Origin: Cryobacterium breve | GTDB taxonomy: Bacteria; Actinomycetota; Actinomycetes; Actinomycetales; Microbacteriaceae | Assembly (NCBI RefSeq): GCF_004402375.1 | Contig: NZ_SOGJ01000023.1 | Span: forward strand, 547,440-611,439 | Length of the DNA: 64,000 nt | Direction of reading: 5' to 3' | In this document: positions 48,266 to 56,810 of the stretch, piece after piece | Numbering within the stretch: the first letter of the stretch is position 1 | How the letters are laid out: every line of letters begins with the position of its first letter | Made by a program: the position numbers and the translations under genes | Notes under the pieces: generated by a model | The model's database searches: none | Told to the model about the DNA's origin: nothing | What the model saw: the letters and a program-made list of their open reading frames with translations, nothing else

Positions 48266-51200
48266 TTAGTACTCAACCTCCTGGCTGCGTCGACGGATCA
48301 CGGTGACCTCGTCGCGTTGGTTCCCGGTCGGGCCGAGGTAATTGAATGCGAAGGACAGCTGGGCGTAGCCACCGATCAGGTGGCTGGGCTTCAGCAGGAT
48401 GCGGGTGAGCGAGTTGTTCGTGCCACCGCGCATCCCGCTCGTCTCGGCGATCGGCACGTTGATGGTTCGATCCTTCGCGTGGTACATGTACACGGTGCCC
48501 TCGGGCATCCGGTGCGACACGATCGCACGGGCCACGACGACGCCGTTGCGGTTGTAGGACTCGATCCACTCGTTGTCGCGAACGCCGATCTTGTCCGCGT
48601 CGAGGGGCGACATCCAGATGGTCGGCCCCCCGCGGGACAAGGACAGCATCATCAGGTTGTCCTGGTATTCGGAATGGATCGACCATTTCGAGTGCGGGGT
48701 GAGGTAGCGCACGGCCACCTCGGCGCGCCCTGTCGAGCCGGTCGCACCGGTCGCCACAGTGGACCCGACGATGGAATCGTCGAAGAGGCGGTGCATGTCC
48801 AACGGCGGCCGGAAGATCGGCAGGGTCTCCCCCAGCTCGATCATCCAGTCGTGGTCGAGGTAGAAGTGTTGCCGCCCGGTGAGGGTGTGCCAGGGCTTCA
48901 GGTGCTCCACGTTAATCGTGAACGCGCTGTAGCGCCGGCCACCGTGCTCGCTGCCGGACCACTCCGGGGAGGTGAGCACCGGGACCGGCGCACCCTGCAC
49001 ATCCGGATAGGAGAAGCGGCGCCCCTCGTTGTCGCTGGCCAGGTGCGCCAGCTTCATGCCGGTGCGCTCCTCCATCTGGCGGAAGCCCTGCGTGCCGAGC
49101 CGGCCGTTGGTCGTGCCGGACAGCGCCAGCACCATTTCACAGGCCTGAATGGCCGTCTTCAGCTGCGGCCGGCCCGCGGCGGGGCCGCTCTCGACCAGCC
49201 CGTTCTTCTTGGCCAGGTAGGCCACCTCGACGTCGGGGTTGAACTTGACGCCCTTGGTCATCATGCCCAGCTTCTCGGTCAGCGGCCCGAGGGCGCCGAG
49301 GCGGGCGGCGAAAGCCGGGTAGTCGCGTTCGACGACGACCAGTTTGGGCATGGTCACGCCGGGCACCAGAACCTGGTCGTACTCGACGATGCCATGCGGG
49401 GCGCTCATCGCATCCGGGGTGTCGTGCAGCAGCGGAACCGCGACGAGGTCCTTGCGCACCCCGAGGTGCTCCACGCTCATCTCCGAGATCTTCTCGGCGA
49501 GGATGTGGAAGATGTCGAAGTCGGTCTTCGCCTGCCACGGCGGGGCGATCGCCGGGTTGAACGAGTGGATGAACGGGTGCATGTCGGTGGTCGACAGGTC
49601 GTTCTTCTCGTACCAGGTGGCCGGGGGCAGCACCACGTCGCTGAAGATGGTCGTGCTCGTCATGCGGAAGTCGCTGGTGACCATCAGGTCGAGCTTGCCC
49701 TCGGGCGCGGTCTCGTGCCACTTCATCGACTTCGGGCGCTTCTCGGGCGGCGATTCGGGGGCGCGCACGGCGTTCTTGGTGCCGAGCAGGTGCTTGAGGA
49801 AGTATTCATTGCCCTTGCCGGAGGAGCCGATCACATTGGCCCGCCAGACGTCGAGGATGCGCGGGAAGTTCTCCGGCGCGTCCGGGTCCTCGATGGCGTA
49901 CTCGAGGGTGCCGTCGCCGAGTGACTCGACGACGTACTGGGCCGGGTCGACGCCCGCGGCGACCGCGTCGTCGACGAGGTCGAGCGAGTTGCGGTTGAAG
50001 GTGGGGTAACCGGGCATCCAGCCGCGCTTGGTCGACTCGACCAGGCAGTCGGCGGTGGTGCGGTCTTTGAAGGTGCCGGTGCCGAGCGGGCTGGAGAGGG
50101 TGTCGGCGGAGAGGCCGTCGTAGCGCCACTGGTCGGTGGCGAGGTAGAAGAAGCCCGTGCCGATCATCTGGCGTGGCGGGCGCACCCAGTCCAGGCCGAA
50201 CGCATACTGGCCATAGCCGGTGAGCGGGCGCACCTTCTCCTGGCCGACGTAGTGGGCCCAGCCGCCGCCGTTGACGCCCTGGCAGCCGGTCATGGTGGTC
50301 AGGGCGAGGAAGGCTCGGTAGATGGTGTCGGAGTGGAACCAGTGGTTGGTTCCGGCCCCCATCAGGATCATCGAACGCCCACCCGAGTCTTCCGCATTCT
50401 GCGCGAACTCGCGGCCGATGCGTTCGGCGGCCTGCATCGGCACCGAGGTGATTCCCTCCTGCCAGGCCGGAGTGCCGGGCGAGGTGGCGTCGTCGTAGCC
50501 GGTGGGCCAGACGCCGGGCAGACCCGGGCGGCCGACGCCGTACTGTGCGAGCAGCAGGTCGAACACGGTCGTGACCAGCTGACCGGCCACCATGCGCACG
50601 GGCACGCCGCGACGGATGACGCCGGCTCCGCCCGCGTGCTGCTCGCCGATCTCGTCGCTTTCCGGGGCGACGTCGAACCGGGGCATGTCGATGGCGACGG
50701 AGGCCTGGTCGTAGTCGGGTGCGTCCGCGATCGACAGAAGCGGATCGACTCCCTCGAGGTCGAGGTTCCACTTGCCGACGTCGGTTTCGGAGAAGCGGTG
50801 CCCGATCGAACCGTTGGGCACGACGACCTGGCCGTTCTGGTCCAGGAGCACCGGCTTGAACGCGGCGCTGGCGACGGTCGGGTCGAGGCCGGGCAGGGCA
50901 TCCGCGGTCACGAACTTGCCGGGCACGTACGCGTCGCCGCGCTTGGTGAGGCTGATCAGGTAGGCGGAGTCGCTGTAACGCTTCATGTAGTCGACGAAGC
51001 GCGGCGTGCGACGGTCGACCAGGAATTCCTTGAGCACGACGTGGCCCATGGCCAGCGCCAGCGCGCCGTCGGTGCCGGGGTGCACGGCCAGCCACTCGTC
51101 GGCGAACTTGGAATTGTCGGCGTAGTCGGGCGAGACGGTGATGACCTTCTGGCCCTTGTAGCGGGCCTCGACCATGAAGTGCGCGTCGGGCGTGCGGGTG

Positions 51201-52054
51201 ACCGGCACGTTGGAGCCCCACATGATCAGGTAGGACGAGTTCCACCAGTCGGCCGATTCCGGCACGTCGGTCTGGTCGCCGAACACCTGCGGGGACGCGA
51301 CGGGAAGGTCGGCGTACCAGTCGTAGAACGAGAGCATGGTGCCGCCGAGAATGGAGATGAACCGGTTGCCCACCCCCTGCGAGACGATCGACATGGCGGG
51401 GATCGGCGAGAAGCCGGCGATACGGTCGGGGCCGTACTTCTTAATGGTGTGCACGTGAGCGGCGGCCACGATTTCGGCAGCCTCGTCCCAGCTGGCACGC
51501 ACCAGGCCACCCTTGCCTCGGGCGCTCTTGTAGGCGCGGGCGCTCTCGGGGTTGCCGGTGACCTCGGCCCAGGCGAGCACCGGGTCGCCGGTGCGGGCCT
51601 TCGCAGCACGATAGAGGTCGAGCAGCACGCCGCGCACGTAGGGGTACTTCACACGGGTCGGCGAGTAGGTGTACCAGCTGAAAGCGGCTCCGCGGGGGCA
51701 GCCGCGGGGCTCGTATTCGGGTGAGTCGGGGCCGACGGACGGATAGTCGGTCTGCTGGGTCTCCCACGTGATGATGCCGTCTTTGACATACACCTTCCAG
51801 GAGCAGGAGCCGGTGCAGTTCACGCCGTGGGTGGACCGCACCTCTTTGTCATGGGTCCAGCGGTCACGGTAGAACGAGTCGGCGTCGCGGCCGCCCTCAA
51901 GGAACACGGAGCGCAGGTCGGGTGAGGCCTTGCCGCGGCGCAGGAACCGCCCGAGTTTCAGGATCGTGTCGTCGATGGGGCCGTCGATGCCAGGCTTGAC
52001 CGGCTTGACCGGCTTGGCCGGCTTCGAGAAGGCCGAATTCTTGAGTGTTTTCAC
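48266..52054 (-). CDS. narG: Respiratory nitrate reductase alpha subunit NarG
   Basis: A 1262-residue molybdenum catalytic subunit. The FS0 cluster ligands are His76, Cys80, Cys84 and Cys119 (RSTHGVNCTGSCSW, PRGCPRGAAFSWY). The molybdenum Asp region is SFYDWYADLPVASPQ, and SYLIMWGSNVPVTRTPDAHF follows. It reduces nitrate to nitrite on the cytoplasmic face with bis-MGD. GTG 52054 is chosen: AAGGGGC lies upstream and the mature homology begins about 25 residues later; the frame runs on for 78 codons into the regulator gene without homology. A Lys-Pro repeat (KPAKPVKPVKPG) near the N-terminus is unusual. It starts 80 bp after the HTH regulator. Confidence 0.97.
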   Translation of the reverse strand: MKTLKNSAFSKPAKPVKPVKPGIDGPIDDTILKLGRFLRRGKASPDLRSVFLEGGRDADSFYRDRWTHDKEVRSTHGVNCTGSCSWKVYVKDGIITWETQQTDYPSVGPDSPEYEPRGCPRGAAFSWYTYSPTRVKYPYVRGVLLDLYRAAKARTGDPVLAWAEVTGNPESARAYKSARGKGGLVRASWDEAAEIVAAAHVHTIKKYGPDRIAGFSPIPAMSIVSQGVGNRFISILGGTMLSFYDWYADLPVASPQVFGDQTDVPESADWWNSSYLIMWGSNVPVTRTPDAHFMVEARYKGQKVITVSPDYADNSKFADEWLAVHPGTDGALALAMGHVVLKEFLVDRRTPRFVDYMKRYSDSAYLISLTKRGDAYVPGKFVTADALPGLDPTVASAAFKPVLLDQNGQVVVPNGSIGHRFSETDVGKWNLDLEGVDPLLSIADAPDYDQASVAIDMPRFDVAPESDEIGEQHAGGAGVIRRGVPVRMVAGQLVTTVFDLLLAQYGVGRPGLPGVWPTGYDDATSPGTPAWQEGITSVPMQAAERIGREFAQNAEDSGGRSMILMGAGTNHWFHSDTIYRAFLALTTMTGCQGVNGGGWAHYVGQEKVRPLTGYGQYAFGLDWVRPPRQMIGTGFFYLATDQWRYDGLSADTLSSPLGTGTFKDRTTADCLVESTKRGWMPGYPTFNRNSLDLVDDAVAAGVDPAQYVVESLGDGTLEYAIEDPDAPENFPRILDVWRANVIGSSGKGNEYFLKHLLGTKNAVRAPESPPEKRPKSMKWHETAPEGKLDLMVTSDFRMTSTTIFSDVVLPPATWYEKNDLSTTDMHPFIHSFNPAIAPPWQAKTDFDIFHILAEKISEMSVEHLGVRKDLVAVPLLHDTPDAMSAPHGIVEYDQVLVPGVTMPKLVVVERDYPAFAARLGALGPLTEKLGMMTKGVKFNPDVEVAYLAKKNGLVESGPAAGRPQLKTAIQACEMVLALSGTTNGRLGTQGFRQMEERTGMKLAHLASDNEGRRFSYPDVQGAPVPVLTSPEWSGSEHGGRRYSAFTINVEHLKPWHTLTGRQHFYLDHDWMIELGETLPIFRPPLDMHRLFDDSIVGSTVATGATGSTGRAEVAVRYLTPHSKWSIHSEYQDNLMMLSLSRGGPTIWMSPLDADKIGVRDNEWIESYNRNGVVVARAIVSHRMPEGTVYMYHAKDRTINVPIAETSGMRGGTNNSLTRILLKPSHLIGGYAQLSFAFNYLGPTGNQRDEVTVIRRRSQEVEY

Positions 52055-52133
52055 AACGTGCCCCTTGCACTGCCCGGGGTCGCCACGGTCGGCAACCACC
52101 CTCGCACTCCAGTCTCCGGGGAAGGCAAAAACG

Positions 52134-52850
52134 CTACAAGCCGGAAACGCCGTGACAAATGATCGCCGGCACCGGATCCGTTTCCGTATCCGGCTCCGGC
52201 TCCCGCTTTGCTTCCGGCTCCGGTACGGCCTCCGCCCGGTGCAGGTCGAGGATGCAGGTGTTGGGTTCGACCAGCGGATGCAGCGCATCGGCGCTCAGGG
52301 GACCCTCGGTGCCTTCGAGCAGGCTTTTCAACAGTCCGAAGTGCACCCGGCAGACCTCGGGATGCGCTGTGACCATCTCGATGTACGGGCACTCGTGCAG
52401 GTGCACATGGTCGCCTTCGGCACCGTCCATCGCGAGCCGCGCGTCGAAGCCGGACCCGTCGAGGTGTTCGTCGAGGGCGTCCAGTTGCCGCTGCAGCGGT
52501 GAGTGGATGACCGCCTCAACTCGCAGCATCCGTCGCACCTGGTCGCCATGGCGCTCGGCGGCGTCGACCTTCGCAGCCCGGATTGAGCCGTCGGCGTGGC
52601 CCGGCCCGGTAGCCGCGCTGTAGAGCATCCGGGGCCGACCCTTGGAGTCCTTGCTTTCCGGCTGGCACGTGACGAAACCGTCACCGATCAGGCGCTGCAG
52701 GTGCTCACGGGCCGTGTTGTGGTGCAGGCCGGTAGCCTCGGCCAAGTCACCCACCGTCATCGTGCCGCGCTGCTGCAGGAAGAACAGCAGCTGGATCCTG
52801 CTGAACGAGGCGAGCGTACGGTAGCTCGACGCGGGGTAGGGCGATGTCAT
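52134..52850 (-). CDS. Winged-helix transcriptional regulator with C-terminal cysteines, upstream of narGHJI
   Basis: A 238-residue protein. Residues about 10-75 are an ArsR/MarR-like winged helix (LLFFLQQRGTMTVGDLAEAT, HHNTAREHLQRLIGDGFVTC). The C-terminal half has HECPYIEMVTAHPEVCRVHF and EPNTCILDLH, three cysteines spaced as in regulators of this group that may bind an Fe-S cluster or metal. It ends in an acidic Pro/Glu tail. It overlaps the P-type ATPase stop and lies 80 bp before narG, so it likely controls the nar genes or its own unit. GTG 52853 with AAGGAG 8 nt upstream is a possible earlier start. Confidence 0.8.
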   Translation of the reverse strand: MTSPYPASSYRTLASFSRIQLLFFLQQRGTMTVGDLAEATGLHHNTAREHLQRLIGDGFVTCQPESKDSKGRPRMLYSAATGPGHADGSIRAAKVDAAERHGDQVRRMLRVEAVIHSPLQRQLDALDEHLDGSGFDARLAMDGAEGDHVHLHECPYIEMVTAHPEVCRVHFGLLKSLLEGTEGPLSADALHPLVEPNTCILDLHRAEAVPEPEAKREPEPDTETDPVPAIICHGVSGL

Positions 52851-54781
52851 CACACCATCATCTCCTTTTTATCTGATTTCTCTGACTTTTCTTGACGATG
52901 CAGTTCCGGTGATTGCCGTTCCGCGCCAGGCCCGGACCGGCGCAGCAGGCGCATCGCGTTCACGATCACGATCAGCACGGATGCCTCGTGCAGGAGCATG
53001 CCGACCGCCATCGTCACGCCGCCGAACAGCACCCCGGCCAGCAGCAGGACAACCGTGACCAGTGCGAGAGCCACGTTCTGGTGCATCACGCGCACCGTGC
53101 TGCGGGCCAGATCGATGGCGGCGGGGAGCATCAGCAGGTTGTCACCCATCAGCGCGATGTCGGCGGTCTCGGTCGCCACTGCCGAACCGGCCGCGCCCAT
53201 CGCGATGCCGATGTGCGCCGTGGCCAGGGCCGGGGCGTCGTTGACGCCGTCTCCCACCATCGCCACGACATGGCCGGCGCGCCGAAGTCCGGCGACGACG
53301 TTGAGCTTGTCCTCCGGCATCAGCGACGAGCGCAGTTCCTCGATCCCGACGGCGGCGCCCACGGCCTGCGCCACCAGCGGCCCGTCGCCGGTGAGCATGA
53401 CGACGCGGGCGACCCCGGCCGCGTGCAACCGCATGACCATGGCGGCGGCGTCGGGGCGCACCTCGTCGGCCACGGCCAGAACACCGGCGATGACGCCGTC
53501 GAGCACGACGATCAGCGGCGTGCGCCCACTGGCGGCGAGACCGGCGGCCACCGATGTTGCGGCATCCGCGCCCTTGACCCCGTGGGTGCGGAGCAGGGCC
53601 GGATTGCCGATCATGACGGTGCGGCCGGCCACGCCAACCACGATGCCCTGCCCGGGAAGGTTTGTCACGTGTTCGGGCAGTGCGACGAGCCCCGACAATC
53701 CCTCCCGCGCGGCGGCCTGGACGATTGCTCCGGCCAGCGGATGCTCGGAGCCGGCCTCGGCCCGGGAAGCCCAGTCGAGCACCTCGGCCCGGGTCAGGGT
53801 GGGGTCGAGCACCACGACGTCCGTCAGGGTCGGGCGACCTCGGGTGAGGGTGCCCGTCTTGTCGACGGCGACGACCGTGATCTTCGCGGCGGTCTCAAGG
53901 AACTCGCCGCCCTTGATCAGGATTCCCATCTGCGCGGCGCGGCCGATCCCGGCGACTATGGCGACCGGGATCGAGATGACCAGGGCGCCGGGGCAGCCGA
54001 TCACGAGCAGGGTCAGCGCCAGGAACACGTCGCCGGTGACCAGCCCGACCACGAGGGCGAGCACCAGGATGCCGGGGGTGTACCAGGCTGAGAACCGGTC
54101 CATGAAGACCTGGGTCGGGGCCGTGGCGTCCTGCGCCTCCTCGACCCGGTGCACGATATGGGCCAGGGTGGTGGCCGCGCCGACCTCGGTGGCCCGCACC
54201 TGCAGGAAGCCGCCGGTCGAGATGGTGCCGGCGAAGACGCGGTCGCCGACGGTCTTCTCCACCGGAAGCGACTCCCCCGTGATCGAGGCCTCGTCGAGGG
54301 TGCCGACACCCTGCTGCACGGTTCCGTCGACGGGCACCCGCGCACCGTTCTTGACCAGCACGGTCTCCCCCGTCAGCACGGACCCGGCTGGAACCTCGCA
54401 CTGCTCACCGTTCCGAAACACGACGGCGACGTCAGGGGCAAGCGCCACAAGCGCGGTCAGCGCGGACCGGGTGCGGTTGAGCGTGGCTGATTCGAGGGCG
54501 TGCCCGATCGCGAACAGGAAAGTCACGGCCGCGGCCTCCCAGTATTCGCCGAGCACGATCGCGCCGAGGAAGGCGACCGAGACGAGCAGGTCGATACCGA
54601 CCACCCGGGCGGACAACGCCCGCCCGGCCGTTCGGATGATCGGCGCCCCTGCCACGACCGCGGCAGCAGCCATCGCCGCGTCGGCGACGAGGGCCGGGAC
54701 CGGCAGCAGGCCGAGCAGCCACCCGGCGACGATCAACGCCCCGGAAGCCAGGGGAATCAGGTAGCGGCGCACGATGGTCAT
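52850..54781 (-). CDS. Heavy-metal P-type ATPase without N-terminal HMA domain
   Basis: A 643-residue P1B-type pump. TGES in DEASITGESLPVEKTVGDRV, phosphorylation motif VVAVDKTGTLTRGRPTLTD, GSEHPLAGAI (metal-ATPase HP motif) and MVGDGVNDAPALATAHIG are all present. The membrane metal motif reads CPGALVIS instead of the usual CPC, and the N-terminal HMA domain is absent; a separate HMA protein is encoded just upstream (54804). ATG 54781 follows GGGGAGG. The ion (copper, zinc, cobalt or another) cannot be named. The tail KSEKSDKKEMM is charged. It overlaps the HTH regulator gene. Confidence 0.88.
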   Translation of the reverse strand: MTIVRRYLIPLASGALIVAGWLLGLLPVPALVADAAMAAAAVVAGAPIIRTAGRALSARVVGIDLLVSVAFLGAIVLGEYWEAAAVTFLFAIGHALESATLNRTRSALTALVALAPDVAVVFRNGEQCEVPAGSVLTGETVLVKNGARVPVDGTVQQGVGTLDEASITGESLPVEKTVGDRVFAGTISTGGFLQVRATEVGAATTLAHIVHRVEEAQDATAPTQVFMDRFSAWYTPGILVLALVVGLVTGDVFLALTLLVIGCPGALVISIPVAIVAGIGRAAQMGILIKGGEFLETAAKITVVAVDKTGTLTRGRPTLTDVVVLDPTLTRAEVLDWASRAEAGSEHPLAGAIVQAAAREGLSGLVALPEHVTNLPGQGIVVGVAGRTVMIGNPALLRTHGVKGADAATSVAAGLAASGRTPLIVVLDGVIAGVLAVADEVRPDAAAMVMRLHAAGVARVVMLTGDGPLVAQAVGAAVGIEELRSSLMPEDKLNVVAGLRRAGHVVAMVGDGVNDAPALATAHIGIAMGAAGSAVATETADIALMGDNLLMLPAAIDLARSTVRVMHQNVALALVTVVLLLAGVLFGGVTMAVGMLLHEASVLIVIVNAMRLLRRSGPGAERQSPELHRQEKSEKSDKKEMMV

Positions 54782-54803
54782 GTCAACCTCCCCGGTCCGC
54801 CGA

Positions 54804-55055
54804 TCAGAACGCGGCCAGGCGGGCTGTGTAGCCGGCCTTGCCGACGGCGGCGATGAGGGCATCCGTGCTCACGACGGCCGGGTCATGGTCGACCTCGATC
54901 CGGGCCGAAGAGAAGAACACGGTCACGGCGGTGACTCCGGCGAGGCGGCCGATCTGCTTCTCGATCTTGGCCACGCAGGACGGGCAGGAGAAGCCGTCGG
55001 CACGCAGGATGGTGTGGGCGGTGGTGGGGGTCGGGGTGGAGGTGATTGTTGTCAT
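54804..55055 (-). CDS. Heavy-metal-associated (HMA) domain protein
   Basis: An 83-residue ferredoxin-like metal carrier with the CxxC loop in ADGFSCPSCVAKIEKQIGRL and GVTAVTVFFSSARIEVDHDP. It ends 22 bp before the P-type ATPase. Because that pump lacks its own HMA domain, this protein may serve as its detached metal-donor domain or as a chaperone. The first 18 residues are Thr/Pro-rich. GTG 55061 is a second in-frame start. Confidence 0.85.
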   Translation of the reverse strand: MTTITSTPTPTTAHTILRADGFSCPSCVAKIEKQIGRLAGVTAVTVFFSSARIEVDHDPAVVSTDALIAAVGKAGYTARLAAF

Positions 55056-55100
55056 GGCCACGACATTACGAACGATCCGGCGCGGTAACCATGACCGTCG

Positions 55101-55781
55101 TCACTTTGCCGCAACCAGGCCGGGACGGTCGAGCACGGCGGTCCAGCGCCGCCCGGAATCGATGAGTCCGTGCCGACGCAGGACGCTCATGGCCCGGGAC
55201 GCCGACTCGGCGCTCGTGCCGGTCATGGCGGCCAGGTCGGCGCGGGTCAGGGGTAGTTGGATCAGGGTCGTCCCGGCGCGCTCCCCTGGCACGCCGAACG
55301 TGTCGGCGAGGCGCAGCAGCGTCGCTGCCACCCGCCTGGTGACGGTGGCGGAGGCCTGCTCGGCCTCCAGCGACCGGGCCTGATGAAGCCGGTCGACGAC
55401 GACGTCGAGCACCCGCAGCGCCACCGGTGGGTGCGAGAGCAACACCTCCCGGAATACAACCGATTCCAGGCGCAAGGCACAGGTGGTGACCAGCGCGACG
55501 GCCGTTTCGGGGTACCGACCCTCATCCTGCGCGGTCAGGCTGCCCAGCAGGTCGCCCGGTCCGAGGAAGTCGAGGCTCGTGAACTGCCCGGTCGAAGTCG
55601 ATCGGAATGCCTTCGCCTGGCCGGCCGCCAGCACGTACACATGCTCGGACGGCTCGCCGGCGGAGAACAGGGTGTCTCCGGGGCCCCAGGAGAGCGCCGG
55701 CATCCGTTCGGCCAGGTCGGCCAGCGCTCCGGGTGGGAGGTCCTGGAAAATCGGGATCTGCCGGAGAATGGTGAGCCGCAT
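55101..55781 (-). CDS. Crp/Fnr-family transcriptional regulator
   Basis: A 226-residue protein: cyclic-nucleotide-like sensor barrel (LTILRQIPIFQDLPPGALAD, LFSAGEPSEHVYVLAAGQAK, LGSLTAQDEGRYPETAVAL), a long dimer helix, and a winged HTH (PLTRADLAAMTGTSAESASR, AMSVLRRHGLI). It has no FNR-type cysteine quartet in the chosen frame. A GTG at 55829 would add 16 residues with C-AQPHP-C, so a cysteine-based N-terminus is possible. It sits among nitrate respiration genes and is a strong candidate for their oxygen or nitrogen-oxide control. It may read the AT-rich site between moaE and the DUF2249 gene. Confidence 0.88.
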   Translation of the reverse strand: MRLTILRQIPIFQDLPPGALADLAERMPALSWGPGDTLFSAGEPSEHVYVLAAGQAKAFRSTSTGQFTSLDFLGPGDLLGSLTAQDEGRYPETAVALVTTCALRLESVVFREVLLSHPPVALRVLDVVVDRLHQARSLEAEQASATVTRRVAATLLRLADTFGVPGERAGTTLIQLPLTRADLAAMTGTSAESASRAMSVLRRHGLIDSGRRWTAVLDRPGLVAAK

Positions 55782-55949
55782 GGCGGCACCGCACGGATGA
55801 GGTTGTGCACAGGTGCTGCGCAGAGGCACGGTGCGCCTGGCACGGGTCACGATGTCATCACCGAGCTGGTTTGGTGTGCGAGACACACGCGGGGCCGTGA
55901 CCATTCGCCAGTCACCCGTCTCTGCGCCGGTCGTGTCGAATCCCCAGGC

Positions 55950-56240
55950 TCAGGCGGCCCGGGTGAAGCGGATGCGCCAGGCCTCCGGGCCGCGTTCCGC
56001 ATACGAGACGGTGAACGCGCCGGGGCGCGCCTTGTCCAACTGCGCCAGGAGGGGCAGCGGGTCGTGCGGGGCGATCAGGTCAAGCGAGAAGCCGATCTGG
56101 ATGGCCTCCAGGGCGCCGAAGATGGCCGAGTGGCGTACCGCGTGCGGGATGGTGCGACCGTCGAGCACGATGGTCTCGGCGTCGTCATGGGAGCAGTTGC
56201 AGGTGTGCGCGCTGCTCGGGGTGATGGGTTCGGCGGTCAT
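55950..56240 (-). CDS. DUF2249 domain protein
   Basis: A 96-residue protein with ETIVLDGRTIPHAVRHSAIF, GALEAIQIGFSLDLIAPHDP, LPLLAQLDKARPGAF. This is the DUF2249 fold often found with hemerythrins and nitrogen-oxide respiration genes. The segment before it has TCNCSHDDAE, a possible metal site. ATG 56240 follows GAGGAACC. Located between moaE and the Crp/Fnr gene in the nitrate cluster. Role unknown; heme or metal handling is the common guess. Confidence 0.83.
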   Translation of the reverse strand: MTAEPITPSSAHTCNCSHDDAETIVLDGRTIPHAVRHSAIFGALEAIQIGFSLDLIAPHDPLPLLAQLDKARPGAFTVSYAERGPEAWRIRFTRAA

Positions 56241-56280
56241 GGGACGGTTCCTCCAGAGTGGCACGACCGAGCCGTGCAGA

Positions 56281-56316
56281 TGTAAAAAGGATACACGTCC
56301 ATTTTAATAAAATAGC
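56281..56316 (-). promoter_or_regulatory. AT-rich island with palindrome ATTTT-AAT-AAAAT
   Basis: In a window of very high GC this stretch is mostly A/T. ATTTTAATAAAAT at 56301-56313 is a perfect inverted repeat, followed on the minus strand by GTGTATCCTTTTTACATC, which could hold a -10. It lies 40-75 bp upstream of the DUF2249 start, so it is probably the promoter and operator for DUF2249, the Crp/Fnr gene and perhaps genes beyond. Confidence 0.45.
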
Positions 56317-56328
56317 CGCCGAAGCTGG

Positions 56329-56766
56329 TCAGGTCAGACCTACCCAGGCGGTGGACCCGTCGACCTCGTACTGCTTCTTCCAGATCGGAACCTCGAGCTT
56401 GACGGTCTCCACCAGGCGTTCGCAGGCCTCGAAGGCGACGGCGCGATGGGCGCTCGCCGCAGCCGCGACCAGAGCCACGTCGCCCACGTCCAGGTGGCCG
56501 ATCCGATGGCTGATCGCGAGATTCACCTGAGGGTATTCCAGGGAGCAACGGCTGACGATCTCGGCCAGGATACGGCCGGCGTCCGGATGCGCGCTGTAGT
56601 CGAGGCCGGTCACCGTCCCGGCCGCGTCGGGATCGTGGTCGCGCACCTGGCCGATGAAGGTGACGACGGCCCCGCAGGATCCGGTGGAAACGGAAGCGAC
56701 GTGCGCGGCCAGGTCGAGCGGCGCGGTGGTCACCTGGTTGATATCGGTCGTTCCTGCTGAATTCAC
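56329..56766 (-). CDS. moaE: Molybdopterin synthase catalytic subunit MoaE
   Basis: A 145-residue protein with GAVVTFIGQVRDHDPDAAGT, GLDYSAHPDAGRILAEIVSR, AISHRIGHLDVGDVALVAAA and VKLEVPIWKKQYEVDG. The active-site Lys of PIWKK is present. With MoaD (41006) it forms molybdopterin synthase. GTG start. It is the Moco gene missing from the moeB-moaD operon and is carried here within the nitrate region, 88 bp before the DUF2249 gene. Confidence 0.95.
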   Translation of the reverse strand: MNSAGTTDINQVTTAPLDLAAHVASVSTGSCGAVVTFIGQVRDHDPDAAGTVTGLDYSAHPDAGRILAEIVSRCSLEYPQVNLAISHRIGHLDVGDVALVAAAASAHRAVAFEACERLVETVKLEVPIWKKQYEVDGSTAWVGLT

Positions 56767-56810
56767 ACGTTCAGAGTACGCCCGGCGGTCCGGGAACGCG
56801 GCTACCAGGC

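Noticed and set aside
47240..49924. 894-codon plus-strand frame
   Set aside because: Antisense to narG and narH, which have intact catalytic motifs.
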